From: Gordonia sp049847105
Lineage (GTDB): Bacteria > Actinomycetota > Actinomycetes > Mycobacteriales > Mycobacteriaceae
Assembly (NCBI RefSeq): GCF_049847105.1
Contig: NZ_JBNCNS010000005.1
Location: 124,001 to 188,000 of the forward strand
Length of the DNA: 64,000 nucleotides
Direction: 5' to 3'
Shown here: one piece after another, positions 30,859-40,300 of the stretch
Numbering within the stretch: the stretch's first letter is position 1
Layout: each line of letters begins with the position of its first letter
Translations under genes and position numbers: made by a program
Notes under the pieces: generated by a model
What the model was told of the DNA's origin: nothing
Databases searched by the model: none
What the model saw: only the letters and a program-made list of their open reading frames with translations

Positions 30859-31413
30859 ATGACCAGAATCATCGCCGGTGACTCCCGCGGGCGCAGATTG
30901 TCCGTTCCTGACGACGGTACGCGTCCTACGTCCGATCGGGTCCGCGAAGCCATCTTCAACATGATTTCTGCCCGATTCGATCTCGCGGGTGCCAGTGTCC
31001 TCGACCTGTACGCGGGGTCGGGTGCGCTGGCGCTCGAGGCGCTCTCCCGCGGCGCCGGGCACGCCACCCTGGTGGATTCCCGGCGACGCGCCACGTCGGT
31101 GATCAGTGCCAACCTCGCTGCCTGCGGAAAGGCCGGATCGGGTGTGGTGGTCACCCGCGCCGTGGCGTCGTATTTGTCGACGATGCCAACCGGCAGATTC
31201 GACCTGATCTTCCTCGATCCGCCGTATGACCAGGAGAACGGCGAGATGGCGGCCGATCTCGCGGCCCTCGCGCGCGGATGGCTGGCCGATGGCGGGATCG
31301 TGGTGGTGGAACGGAGTGCGCGCGCGCCGTCGACCGAGTGGCCGGACTCGATGAGCGTGCTCGTCCAGAAGAACTACGGAGATACCCGTGTGGAGGTGGC
31401 CGACAATGACTGA
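30859..31413 (+). CDS. rsmD: 16S rRNA (guanine-966-N2)-methyltransferase
   Basis: 184 residues from the ATG at 30859 (MTRIIAGD); an ATG three codons earlier is possible. Motif I is VLDLYAGSGALALEA, and motif IV is DPPY in LIFLDPPYDQ, the RsmD form of the N/DPPY motif; RPTSDRVREAIFNM is also diagnostic. It methylates G966 of 16S rRNA. In many actinobacteria rsmD is close to coaD, as here. Confidence 0.94.
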   Translation: MTRIIAGDSRGRRLSVPDDGTRPTSDRVREAIFNMISARFDLAGASVLDLYAGSGALALEALSRGAGHATLVDSRRRATSVISANLAACGKAGSGVVVTRAVASYLSTMPTGRFDLIFLDPPYDQENGEMAADLAALARGWLADGGIVVVERSARAPSTEWPDSMSVLVQKNYGDTRVEVADND

Positions 31414-32488
31414 TCGTGTCGACGGCGTCGAACCGATGGAAATCGGATCGCTGCAGGTCCCGCTGCCGATCCTGTGCGCACCGATGGCCGGCGGTCCGTC
31501 GACGCCTGCGCTGGTCGCCGCGGTGGGCGCGGCGGGTGGACTCGGCTGGCTCCCCGCGGGTTACCTGACTCCCGACGCGCTGGAGGACCTCGTCGCCGAC
31601 CTCGAACAGCGGTCGGACCGGCCCTATGGCGTGAATCTCTTCCTGTCCGGGCCCGAGCCCGACGAGGGCGCCGATCGCGCAGTGCAGGCCTACATCGAGG
31701 AACTCGGAGGAGAGGCGGCGCGCTATGGCGTCGCACCGGGGGCGCCGCGGTTCACCGACGAGCGTGTGGCCGAGAAACTCGACGTACTGGCCCGGCATCG
31801 GCCATCGATCATCAGCTTCACCTTCGGCGACCCGGGCGCCACGATCATCTCGCGCGTACACAACGAGCTCGGCGTACCCGTGGCAGTGACCGTGACGTCG
31901 GCGACGGAGGCCGGGGCCGCGGTGGCATCGGGTGCCGATGCGGTGGTGGTACAAGGCATCGAGGCCGGCGGGCACCGCGGATTGTGGCTCGACGATCCGT
32001 CCGAACCCGACGGGGGACCACGCACGACGACCGCCGACCTCGTGCGCACGGTCGTCGGGGCGGTCGATGTCCCGGTGATCGCAGCGGGCGGCATCGCCGA
32101 CGGCGCCACGATCGGATCGCTGGTGGCGCTCGGTGCAGTCGGTGCGCAACTGGGGACGGCGTTCCTGTGCTGTGACGAGGCCGGGACGTCTGTGCCGCAT
32201 CGTCGGGCGCTGCTGGAAGGGCTCTATGCCGACACCGTCGTCACGCGGGCCTTCTCGGGGCGCTCGGCACGCTCATTGCGGAACGGGTTCACCGAGCGGC
32301 ATCCGGAAGCGCCGGCGAGGTATCCACACGTGCATCACGTGACGAAACCGATCCGGTCCGCGGCGACCGCCGCCGGTGAGGCCGACGACATCAATCTGTG
32401 GGCCGGGACGAGTTGGAGGTCGGTGACCGCCGGTCCGGCGGCCGGTCTGGTGGCTCGGCTGGCGGCCGAGCTGACTGCCGGGTCATGA
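31406..32488 (+). CDS. Nitronate monooxygenase-like flavoprotein
   Basis: 360 residues, TIM-barrel FMN enzyme. The segments PILCAPMAGGPSTP, FTFGDPG, VVVQGIEAGGHRG and VIAAGGIADGATIGSLVALGAVGAQLGTAFL form the FMN-binding barrel of the 2-nitropropane dioxygenase/nitronate monooxygenase family; the His of AGGHRG is the usual catalytic base. It probably detoxifies alkyl nitronates, but related proteins act on other substrates. The ATG at 31406 overlaps the rsmD stop by 8 bases, so the two are coupled. Confidence 0.85.
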   Translation: MTDRVDGVEPMEIGSLQVPLPILCAPMAGGPSTPALVAAVGAAGGLGWLPAGYLTPDALEDLVADLEQRSDRPYGVNLFLSGPEPDEGADRAVQAYIEELGGEAARYGVAPGAPRFTDERVAEKLDVLARHRPSIISFTFGDPGATIISRVHNELGVPVAVTVTSATEAGAAVASGADAVVVQGIEAGGHRGLWLDDPSEPDGGPRTTTADLVRTVVGAVDVPVIAAGGIADGATIGSLVALGAVGAQLGTAFLCCDEAGTSVPHRRALLEGLYADTVVTRAFSGRSARSLRNGFTERHPEAPARYPHVHHVTKPIRSAATAAGEADDINLWAGTSWRSVTAGPAAGLVARLAAELTAGS

Positions 32489-32512
32489 CCCGGGCGATGG
32501 TGACCGCTCGCG

Positions 32513-32518
32513 TAGATT
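32513..32518 (+). promoter_or_regulatory. -10 box for leaderless coaD transcript
   Basis: TAGATT ends 7 bases before the coaD ATG, and no ribosome-binding site lies between. Confidence 0.45.
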
Positions 32519-32525
32519 TCCGGAT

Positions 32526-33014
32526 ATGACGTCAGCTGTCTTTCCCGGATCCTTCGACCCGTTCACGGTCGGCCACCGCTACATCGTGGAGCGAGCGGCC
32601 GCCCGATTCGACTCCCTGGTTGTCACCGTGGTGGTGAATCCGAACAAGCAGGGCATGTTCGGCGTCGACGAACGTATCGCCCTCATCCGCGAGGATTGTG
32701 CCGATCTGCCGAATGTGCGGGTGGACCGGTGGACCGGACTGCTCGTGGACTACGCCCGCAACGAGGGGATCGACACCATCGTGAAGGGGTTGCGCTCGGG
32801 CACCGACTTCGATTACGAGGTGCCGATGGCCCAGATGAACCGCGACCTCACCGATGTCGAGACGATGTTTCTGCTCACCGATCCGCGTTTCGCGCACGTG
32901 TCGAGTTCCTTGGTCAAAGAGGTGGCCAAGCTCGGCGGCGACGTCGTGCCGTTCCTGTCGCCCAGGATTCACGAGCGTCTACAGGCGCGACTGGCGGGGG
33001 AGCGCCAGATCTAG
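32526..33014 (+). CDS. coaD: Phosphopantetheine adenylyltransferase
   Basis: 162 residues, the normal length. The nucleotide-binding GSFDPFTVGH (residues 8-17), VVVNPNKQGMF, GLRSGTDFDYE and the SSSLVKEVAKLGGDV segment identify CoaD, which makes dephospho-CoA from phosphopantetheine and ATP. Confidence 0.98.
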   Translation: MTSAVFPGSFDPFTVGHRYIVERAAARFDSLVVTVVVNPNKQGMFGVDERIALIREDCADLPNVRVDRWTGLLVDYARNEGIDTIVKGLRSGTDFDYEVPMAQMNRDLTDVETMFLLTDPRFAHVSSSLVKEVAKLGGDVVPFLSPRIHERLQARLAGERQI

Positions 33015-33130
33015 CCTCACCGCTGCGCGACACACCCCGTCCGCCTCACTGATCACACACACACCATTCGGCACAATAGTCACAGTTGTTTCATTCGCAG
33101 ACCGAAGGCATACGCCGGATTGGGGTAGCT

Positions 33131-33958
33131 GTGTACCGGGTTTTTGAAGCGCTCGACGAACTCGTCGCGATTGTCGAGGAAGCGCGAAGCGTCCCGATGA
33201 CCGCGGGCTGCGTCGTTCCGCGAGGCGATGTCCTCGAACTTCTCGACGACCTCAAGGATTCCATCCCGGGTGAGCTCGACGACGCCCAGGACGTGCTCGA
33301 CCAGCGGGATTCGCTCGTCGGCAATGCCCGAGAGCACGCGGAGAACGTGATCGGCAAGGCCGACTCGGAATCCGAGGCGGTGATGGGCCACGCTCGCGCC
33401 GAGGCCGACCGCATCCTCTCCGAGGCAAAGGCGCAGGCCGATCGCATGGTGGACGAGGCGGGCGCCCACGGTAACCAGCTGGTGGACGAGGCGACTGCGG
33501 AGGCTCATCGCCTGTCGACGAGCGCGGCGCGCGAGTTCGACGCCGTCACCGGACGTGCGCGGGCCGAAGCGCAGCGGACCATCGACTCGGCCAACAACTC
33601 CTACGACAAGTCGGTTGCCGACGGCATCGCCGAACAGCAGCGCCTGGTCTCGGAGGCCGAGGTGGTCGCCGCCTCCAAGTCCGAGGCCGAACGCATCATC
33701 GATGCCGCCCACGCAGAGGCCGACCGACTGCGTGGCGACTGTGACATCTACGTCGACGAGAAGCTGGCGCAGTTCGAGGAGATCCTCACGGGCACGCTGC
33801 GGTCGGTGAACCGAGGCCGCCATCAGCTCCGCACGGGTGCCGGCATGCATGACTACGTCGAGTACCCGCGCAGCGTGGACGAGCCGCCGGCACCGCGGGG
33901 CGGCCCGTCGTCTAGCCGGGATGTCGCCGACGAGCAGGGTTCCCGCCTGGCAGTGTGA
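33131..33958 (+). CDS. sepIVA: DivIVA-domain cell-division protein SepIVA
   Basis: 275 residues from GTG 33131, which gives the family N-terminus VYRVFEALDELVAIVEEAR; the longer frame to 33086 is not conserved. A DivIVA-like start is followed by a long Ala/Glu coiled coil with repeated AEADRI units (about 60-225) and the conserved GECDIYVD-like motif (GDCDIYVDEKLAQFEE). In mycobacteria SepIVA is a septal and growth regulator. The C-terminal 40 residues are disordered and specific. It is followed by DUF177 as in Mycobacterium. Confidence 0.9.
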   Translation: MYRVFEALDELVAIVEEARSVPMTAGCVVPRGDVLELLDDLKDSIPGELDDAQDVLDQRDSLVGNAREHAENVIGKADSESEAVMGHARAEADRILSEAKAQADRMVDEAGAHGNQLVDEATAEAHRLSTSAAREFDAVTGRARAEAQRTIDSANNSYDKSVADGIAEQQRLVSEAEVVAASKSEAERIIDAAHAEADRLRGDCDIYVDEKLAQFEEILTGTLRSVNRGRHQLRTGAGMHDYVEYPRSVDEPPAPRGGPSSSRDVADEQGSRLAV

Positions 33959-34032
33959 GGCGATCGGCCTGCCACGAGCGATTCGTGCGGATGTCGTTCG
34001 AACACCCCGCAGGCCGGGCGTATCGTGCAACT

Positions 34033-34719
34033 GTGTCTGAACATGCAATGAGCCGCGGAACCGCCGCGGGCGAGTCGGTGTCTCCCGGCGGCCCGCGCGG
34101 TGGCCCCGAACGGCGGACGCCCGACTCGGCAGCAGCCGTCCGTGATCCCTTCGTGCTCGACATCCGGTCCCTCGGCCGCCGGCCGGGGACGATGTCGGAG
34201 GTACACCGCACCGCAGTCGCCCATGAGCGCCTCGGGGTCGACATGATCGCGATTCCCGAGGACTCGGAGGTGGACCTCGATCTGCGACTGGAATCGGTCA
34301 GCGAAGGCGTGCTGGTGACCGGGACCGTGAGCGGTGAGACCCAAGGGCAGTGTTCGCGGTGCCTGGAACCGGTCGACGGCACCGTCACGGTCTTCCTCAC
34401 CGAACTGTTCGCCTATCCCGACAGCGAGACCGAACAGACCACCGACGCCGAGGACATTCACCGAATCAAGGACGATCGCGTCGACCTGGAGCAATCGATC
34501 ATCGACGCCGTCGCGCTCGAACTCCCGATGTCGCCGCTGTGCTCCGACGACTGCGAAGGTCTCTGTCCGGAGTGCGGCGTCCGGCTCGCGGTCGCCGAGC
34601 CCGGGCACGCCCACGACGTCATCGACCCGCGCTGGGCGGCCCTGCGGGACAAATTCGGGTCCACCGAGGAGGCATCCCCACACACCTCGGGACGCCCGGA
34701 CAACCAGGGCGGTGACTGA
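34033..34719 (+). CDS. DUF177/YceD-family protein
   Basis: 228 residues from the GTG at 34033, supported by a TATCGT box 6 bases upstream; ATG 34048 is an alternative. DUF177 features are the FVLDIRSLGRRPGTM start near 46, the GQCSRCLEPV zinc-type motif and the C-terminal CSDDCEGLCPECG cluster. Bacterial relatives are linked to 23S rRNA or L32 accumulation. rpmF, the usual neighbour in other phyla, is absent; rnc follows directly, as in Mycobacterium. Confidence 0.88.
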   Translation: MSEHAMSRGTAAGESVSPGGPRGGPERRTPDSAAAVRDPFVLDIRSLGRRPGTMSEVHRTAVAHERLGVDMIAIPEDSEVDLDLRLESVSEGVLVTGTVSGETQGQCSRCLEPVDGTVTVFLTELFAYPDSETEQTTDAEDIHRIKDDRVDLEQSIIDAVALELPMSPLCSDDCEGLCPECGVRLAVAEPGHAHDVIDPRWAALRDKFGSTEEASPHTSGRPDNQGGD

Positions 34720-34725
34720 ACCGTC

Positions 34726-35481
34726 GTGGCCGAAGGAAAGGGCGCGACCGACGAGTCGACGCGGACCGAGACCACCGACGGCGGGTTCGGGGATCTGCTC
34801 ACCGCCGTACGCGGCGAGTTGTCTCCGCCGATGCTCACCCTCGCACTGACCCATCGTTCCTACGCGTACGAGAACGGGGGATTGCCCACCAACGAGCGCC
34901 TGGAGTTCCTGGGCGATTCGGTACTCGGTGTGGTGATCACCGAGCGTCTCTACCTGCGATATCCAGACAAATCCGAGGGTGAGCTGGCCAAGATCCGGGC
35001 GAGTGTGGTGAACATGCATGCACTCGCGGACGTGGCCCGCGGTCTCGGTCCGGGCGGTCTCGGTCGTCATCTCCACCTCGGCCGGGGTGAGGAGATGACC
35101 GGTGGGCGCGACAAGGACAGCATCCTCGCGGACGGCCTGGAGTCGTTGCTCGGAGCGCTGTACCTGGAGCATGGGCTGGCCGAATGTCAGACCATCATCC
35201 TGGGTCTGTTCGACGACATCATCGGGCATGCAGGTCATCTCGGGGCCGGGCTGGATTGGAAGACCTCGCTGCAGGAGCTTTCCGCCGAACACGGATTCGG
35301 TCCACCGCACTATCAGATCTCGTCGACCGGGCCCGATCACAACAAGGAATTCACCGCGACCGCGATGATCGCCGGGGAAGGGCTCGGCGAGGGCAGTGGC
35401 CGGACCAAGAAGGAGGCCGAGCAGAAAGCGGCGGCCCTGGCCTGGCAGGTGCTGACCGACCGCGCCGCGGCCGCGAACTGA
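34726..35481 (+). CDS. rnc: Ribonuclease III
   Basis: 251 residues. The catalytic signature ERLEFLGDSVLGVVI lies near 56-70, the second acidic pair in DSILADGLESLLGALY near 125-140, and a double-stranded RNA-binding domain covers 175-245 (KTSLQELSAEHG, GSGRTKKEAEQKAA). It processes rRNA and structured RNA. The GTG start is 6 bases after the DUF177 stop. Confidence 0.97.
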   Translation: MAEGKGATDESTRTETTDGGFGDLLTAVRGELSPPMLTLALTHRSYAYENGGLPTNERLEFLGDSVLGVVITERLYLRYPDKSEGELAKIRASVVNMHALADVARGLGPGGLGRHLHLGRGEEMTGGRDKDSILADGLESLLGALYLEHGLAECQTIILGLFDDIIGHAGHLGAGLDWKTSLQELSAEHGFGPPHYQISSTGPDHNKEFTATAMIAGEGLGEGSGRTKKEAEQKAAALAWQVLTDRAAAAN

Positions 35482-35493
35482 TCGGCGGACCCG

Positions 35494-36480
35494 GTGCCCG
35501 AGCTACCCGAGGTCGAGACAGTTCGACGTGGCCTCACCGACCATGTGGCCGGCAGGCAGATCGTCGCCGTCGAGGTGTTGCACCCACGATCGGTGCGGCG
35601 TCACCTCGGGGGTGGCGCGGACCTTGCCGGACGCCTGATCGGTAAGACCGTGACCGGTGCTCACCGGCGCGGCAAATATCTCTGGCTCGACCTCGGTGAC
35701 GACACCGACGGATTCCCGGTCGTCGTCCATCTGGGCATGAGCGGTCAGATGCTGATCACCGACGCAGGGGCACCCGACCATGTGCATCTTCGGATCCGCG
35801 CCACTCTCGACGACGGCAACGAGCTGCGATTCGTTGACCAACGGACCTTCGGCGGTTGGCATGTCGACGAGTACCTGGGGCCGCCGGTCGCCGACGGGGG
35901 CGGGCTGCCCGAGTCGATCGCGCACATCGCACCCGACCCCTTCGACCCGACGTTCGATCCGGCCGCGGTCGTCGTCGCGATCAGGGCCCGGCACTCGGAG
36001 ATCAAGCGTGTGCTCCTCGACCAGACGGTGATCTCGGGAGTCGGCAACATCTACGCCGACGAGGCGTTGTGGCGCAGTCGAATTCACGGCACGCGGATGG
36101 CGGATCGATTGAGCCGGGCCAAGATCGCCGACCTGGTCGCATCGGTCACCGAGGTGATGGGCGAGGCCCTCGTGGTCGGCGGGACATCGTTCGACTCGTT
36201 GTACGTGAACGTCAACGGGCAGTCGGGCTACTTCGAACGATCGCTCAATGCGTACGGGCGCGAAGGACTGCCGTGCCGGCGCTGCGGTGCGATCATGCGC
36301 CGCGAGCAGTTCATGAACCGCAGCTCGTACTATTGCCCGCGATGCCAGCGACGCGAATCGAGCCGGAAGCAAACCGGGTCCATTCGTGTTGTGCGTTCAG
36401 CAGAGATCGCAGCACCAGAGATCGCAACGAAGCGGACCAGCGGCGGTACCCGAGAAAAAGGATCGAATCAGCGACCATGA
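35494..36480 (+). CDS. mutM: Formamidopyrimidine-DNA glycosylase
   Basis: 328 residues. The catalytic PELPEVE start (Pro2, Glu3), HLGMSGQ, the H2TH region (GVGNIYADEAL near 182) and the zinc finger C261/C264/C281/C284 are complete. It removes 8-oxoguanine and opens the strand by beta,delta-elimination. About 44 residues follow the zinc finger, an extra basic tail that may be disordered. Its stop overlaps the next ATG (ATGA). Confidence 0.97.
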   Translation: MPELPEVETVRRGLTDHVAGRQIVAVEVLHPRSVRRHLGGGADLAGRLIGKTVTGAHRRGKYLWLDLGDDTDGFPVVVHLGMSGQMLITDAGAPDHVHLRIRATLDDGNELRFVDQRTFGGWHVDEYLGPPVADGGGLPESIAHIAPDPFDPTFDPAAVVVAIRARHSEIKRVLLDQTVISGVGNIYADEALWRSRIHGTRMADRLSRAKIADLVASVTEVMGEALVVGGTSFDSLYVNVNGQSGYFERSLNAYGREGLPCRRCGAIMRREQFMNRSSYYCPRCQRRESSRKQTGSIRVVRSAEIAAPEIATKRTSGGTREKGSNQRP

Positions 36481-36944
36481 CGACCGATCAGCAGACCACG
36501 CAGGCAGCGACCGACGGCCGGGCGGCACCCCATCCCCACACCGATCTGTGGGTCGAACGGACCGGCACCCGCCGCTATACCGGGCGGAGTTCGCGGGGCG
36601 CCGAGGTCCTGATCGGCTCCGAGGATGTCGAGGGTGTGTTCACCCCCGGGGAACTGCTCAAGATTGCGCTGGCCGCCTGCACCGGCATGTCGTCGGATCG
36701 TCCGCTGTCGCGGCGGCTCGGTGACGACTACGACGCGACCGTCCGGGTGAGCGGTGCGGCCGACCGCGAGAACGAGCGGTACCCGGTCCTCGACGAAATC
36801 CTCGAGGTCGACCTGTCCGAACTCGACGACGCGGCCGCCGAGCGGCTGCTCGTGGTCGTCGAGCGTGCGATCGACGCGGTCTGCACGGTCGGCCGGACGA
36901 TCAAGGCCGGTGCCACGGTGAACCTCGCGATCGAGACCGACTGA
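36477..36944 (+). CDS. OsmC-family peroxide-resistance protein
   Basis: 155 residues. The OsmC fold is recognised from RSSRGAEVLIGSEDVEGVFTPGELLKIALAACTGM, with the reactive Cys in AACTGMSS, and the second Cys in AVCTVGRTI near 139. Members reduce organic hydroperoxides with these two cysteines. The gene lies between mutM and acyP as in Mycobacterium. Its ATG overlaps the mutM stop. Confidence 0.9.
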   Translation: MTTDQQTTQAATDGRAAPHPHTDLWVERTGTRRYTGRSSRGAEVLIGSEDVEGVFTPGELLKIALAACTGMSSDRPLSRRLGDDYDATVRVSGAADRENERYPVLDEILEVDLSELDDAAAERLLVVVERAIDAVCTVGRTIKAGATVNLAIETD

Positions 36945-36947
36945 GCC

Positions 36948-37232
36948 ATGCCCGACAACGGGGACGTCCGTCTCACCGCGTATGTGCACGGACAGGTCCA
37001 GGGTGTCGGATTCCGCTGGTGGACGCGCTCCCGGGCGCTCGAGCTGGGACTCGTCGGCTATGCCGCCAACCTGGCCGACGGCCGCGTGCTGGTGATCGCA
37101 GAAGGGCCCCGGGACGCGGCCGACGCGCTGCTGGCGTTGCTGCGGTCGGGCGACACCGCGGGTTCGGTCGACCTCGTCGTCGAGCGGTTCGACGATGCTC
37201 GCGGCGATCTGAGCGGCTTCGTCGAGCGGTGA
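36948..37232 (+). CDS. acyP: Acylphosphatase
   Basis: 94 residues. The signature VHGQVQGVGFRWWTR with the catalytic Arg (FRWW) and the conserved Asn in YAANLADGRV are present. It hydrolyses acylphosphates. The ATG is 3 bases after the osmC-family stop. Confidence 0.95.
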   Translation: MPDNGDVRLTAYVHGQVQGVGFRWWTRSRALELGLVGYAANLADGRVLVIAEGPRDAADALLALLRSGDTAGSVDLVVERFDDARGDLSGFVER

Positions 37233-37315
37233 CCCGCGCCGACCGCGGTCGCACGAGGCGCGGGAGGGACGTGCTCACTGCCGCGTGGTGACGGTGATCA
37301 GGCCACGATGGTGAG

Positions 37316-37321
37316 TATTCT
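37316..37321 (+). promoter_or_regulatory. -10 box close to the smc start
   Basis: TATTCT ends 8 bases before the GTG of smc, giving a leaderless or nearly leaderless message. Confidence 0.35.
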
Positions 37322-37329
37322 GTACCGTC

Positions 37330-40300
37330 GTGCACCTCAAAAGCCTCACCCTGAAGGGCTTCAAGTCGTTTGCGTCGTCCACGACGCTGCGATTCGAGCC
37401 GGGTATCACCTGTGTGGTGGGGCCGAACGGGTCGGGCAAGTCCAACGTCGTCGATGCGCTGACCTGGGTGATGGGTGAGCAGGGCGCCAAGGCGCTGCGC
37501 GGCGGCAAGATGGAAGATGTCATCTTTGCGGGCACCTCTGGACGGCCGCCCCTCGGTCGCGCCGAGGTGACCCTGACCATCGACAACTCCGACGGCGCAC
37601 TGCCCATCGAGTACTCCGAGGTCTCCATCACGCGGCGGATGTTCCGCGACGGGGCGGGCGAGTACGAGATCAACGGGAACTCCTGCCGGCTGATGGACGT
37701 GCAGGAGCTCTTGAGCGACTCGGGTATCGGCCGGGAGATGCACGTCATCGTCGGACAGGGCAGACTCGCGGCCATCCTGGAGTCACGACCCGAGGATCGG
37801 CGGGCGTTCATCGAGGAGGCCGCGGGCGTCCTCAAACATCGCAAGCGGAAAGAGAAGGCGGTCCGCAAGCTCGACGGCATGCAGGCCAACCTCGCCCGCC
37901 TGACCGACCTGACCGCGGAACTGCGCCGTCAGCTCAAACCACTGGGACGGCAGGCCGAGGTGGCCCGTCGGGCCCAGACAGTGCAGGCCGACCTCCGCGA
38001 TGCGCGCCTGCGACTGGCCGCCGACGATCTGGTGTCCCGCCGTTCCGAGATGGCCGAGCACACGGCGGTCGAGGACGAGGTCCGGCAACAGCAGGACGAG
38101 GTGACCGTCGCGCTCGACCATGTCACGGCCGAACTCGCCGAGCACGAACGCCACCTCGCGGAGGTCGCGCCGGCGGCCACCGCCGCCGCCCAGACCTGGT
38201 TCCGGCTGTCGGCGCTGGCCGAGCGGGTGGACGCGACCTGCCGGGTGGCCGCCGAGCGCAGCCGCTACCTGAGCGAGCCGACCAGCCCGACCGGTGGCCC
38301 CGATCCCGACGAACTCGAGCGTGAGGCCGAGGAAGCAGCGCTGACCGAAGCCGAACTCGACGGCACCGTCGGCGCCGCGGCTGAGTATCTGGACGCCGCG
38401 AAGGCAGAACTGTCCCGATCCGAGCAGGTGGCCGCCGACGCCGAACAGGCCCACATGGCGGCGGTACGGGCCATCGCCGACCGACGAGAGGGACTCGCCC
38501 GCCTCGAGGGCCAGGTCGTCAACCTGCGGACCAAATCCGAGTCGGTCGACGCCGAGACGGCACGTATCACCGCCGCGATCGCGGCGGCGAACGAGCGTGC
38601 CGAAGCTGCCCAGACCCAGCAGGACTCGATGGCCGAAACGCTGAGCGAGTACGAGGCCGCCGAACACGGACTCGACGAGCACCACGAACGGTCGGTCACG
38701 GCACTGAACCAGGCCAACGAGCGGGTGGCGTCCCTGCAGGCCGGGCAGCGTGAGACCGAGCAGCGGATCGCGTCGCTGTCCGCGCGGATCGAGGCACTGG
38801 AGGTCGGCCTCGAACGCAACGACGGCGGTGCCTGGCTGCTCGACAACGCGCCCGACGGTCTCGTCGCACCGATGTCGGAACTGCTCACCGTCGACGCCGG
38901 CTACGAGACGGCGATCGCCGGTGCGCTCGGGCCGGCGGTCGACGCGATCGCCACCGTCGACGCGATCGCTGCGGTGCGGGCGCTCGCCGCGCTGAAATCC
39001 GGCGACGGCGGTCGCGCCGCACTGATCCTCGGCGGACTGCCGGACGCCGCAGCCCGGACGGACATCGACCTGCCGAACGGTGCCCGCTGGGCGTCGTCGG
39101 TGGTGACCTGCCGGCCGTCGATCCGCGGTGCCGTCGAGCACGTGCTGGCCGACACGGTCCTGGTGGACACGGCCGAGCAGGGCCTCGACATCGCGCAGCG
39201 GCACCGCGTCCGGACGGTCACCCTCGACGGCGACCGGATCGGTCCGGGATCCATCGAGGGCGGCTCGTCGCATCGGCCGTCGACCCTCGAGGTGCAGTCG
39301 GCCATCGATGCGGCGACGTCCGAACTGGCCACGGCTCGACGGCGGCTCGAGGAGATCGAGGCCGCCCTCGACGGCGCGACGTCCGAGCAGGTGGCCCGAC
39401 GCGAATCGGCCGAGGAGGCGTTGGCAGCGCTGCACGAGTCCGATGCCAACGTCGGGGGCACCTACGAGCAGATGGCGCGTCTCGGGCACGAGATACGTGC
39501 GGCGAGATCGGAGAGCGAACGTCTGACCCGTCAGCGCGGCAAGGCCGAAGAAGGCCGTGCCGAGTCGCTGACCACCCTGCATGAGCTCGAGGAGCGATTG
39601 CGTTATGCGCGTGACGAATCCGACGACACCCCGGCCCACGCAGGCGATGACACGCCCCGAACTCTCGCGGCGGAGGCGGTAGCCGCGGCACGGTCGGCGG
39701 AGATGGAGGCGCGACTGCAGCTTCGCACCGCCGAAGAACGACTGGCCTCGGTCCGGGGACGCGCCGACTCTCTGCGCCGGGCCGCGCAGCGGGAACGGGA
39801 GGCCCGCCTGCGCGCTGAGCGTCAGGATCTGGCGCGCCGTCGTGCGGCCGCCGTCGCGTCGGCGGTCGGGGAGGCGGGAGCTGAAGTCTCCCAGCGGCTT
39901 TCGGTCGCAGTGCAGAACGCACAGGCCGGTCGTGACGAACTCGAACAGGTCCGCGTGGAGCGGACCGCGGCCGTCGATGAACTCAAGAACAAGGCCGCGG
40001 AGCTGACCACCAAACTCAATGCGTTGCGCGACACCGTGCACCGCGACGAGCTGGCCAGGACACAGGCCGCTCTCCGGATCGAGCAACTCGAGGAACAGAT
40101 CCTGGACTCGTTCGCGATCGCGCCGGATGACCTCGTGGCCGAGTACGGCCCGGACGTGCCGATGCCACCGTCGGCGCTCGAGATGCACGAGTACGAGCAG
40201 GCGAAGGCCCGCGGCGAGTCGGTGGTCGCACCTACGCCGCTGCCGTTCGATCGCGCGACGCAGGAGACTCGGGCCAAGAAGGCGCAAAAAGACCTCAACA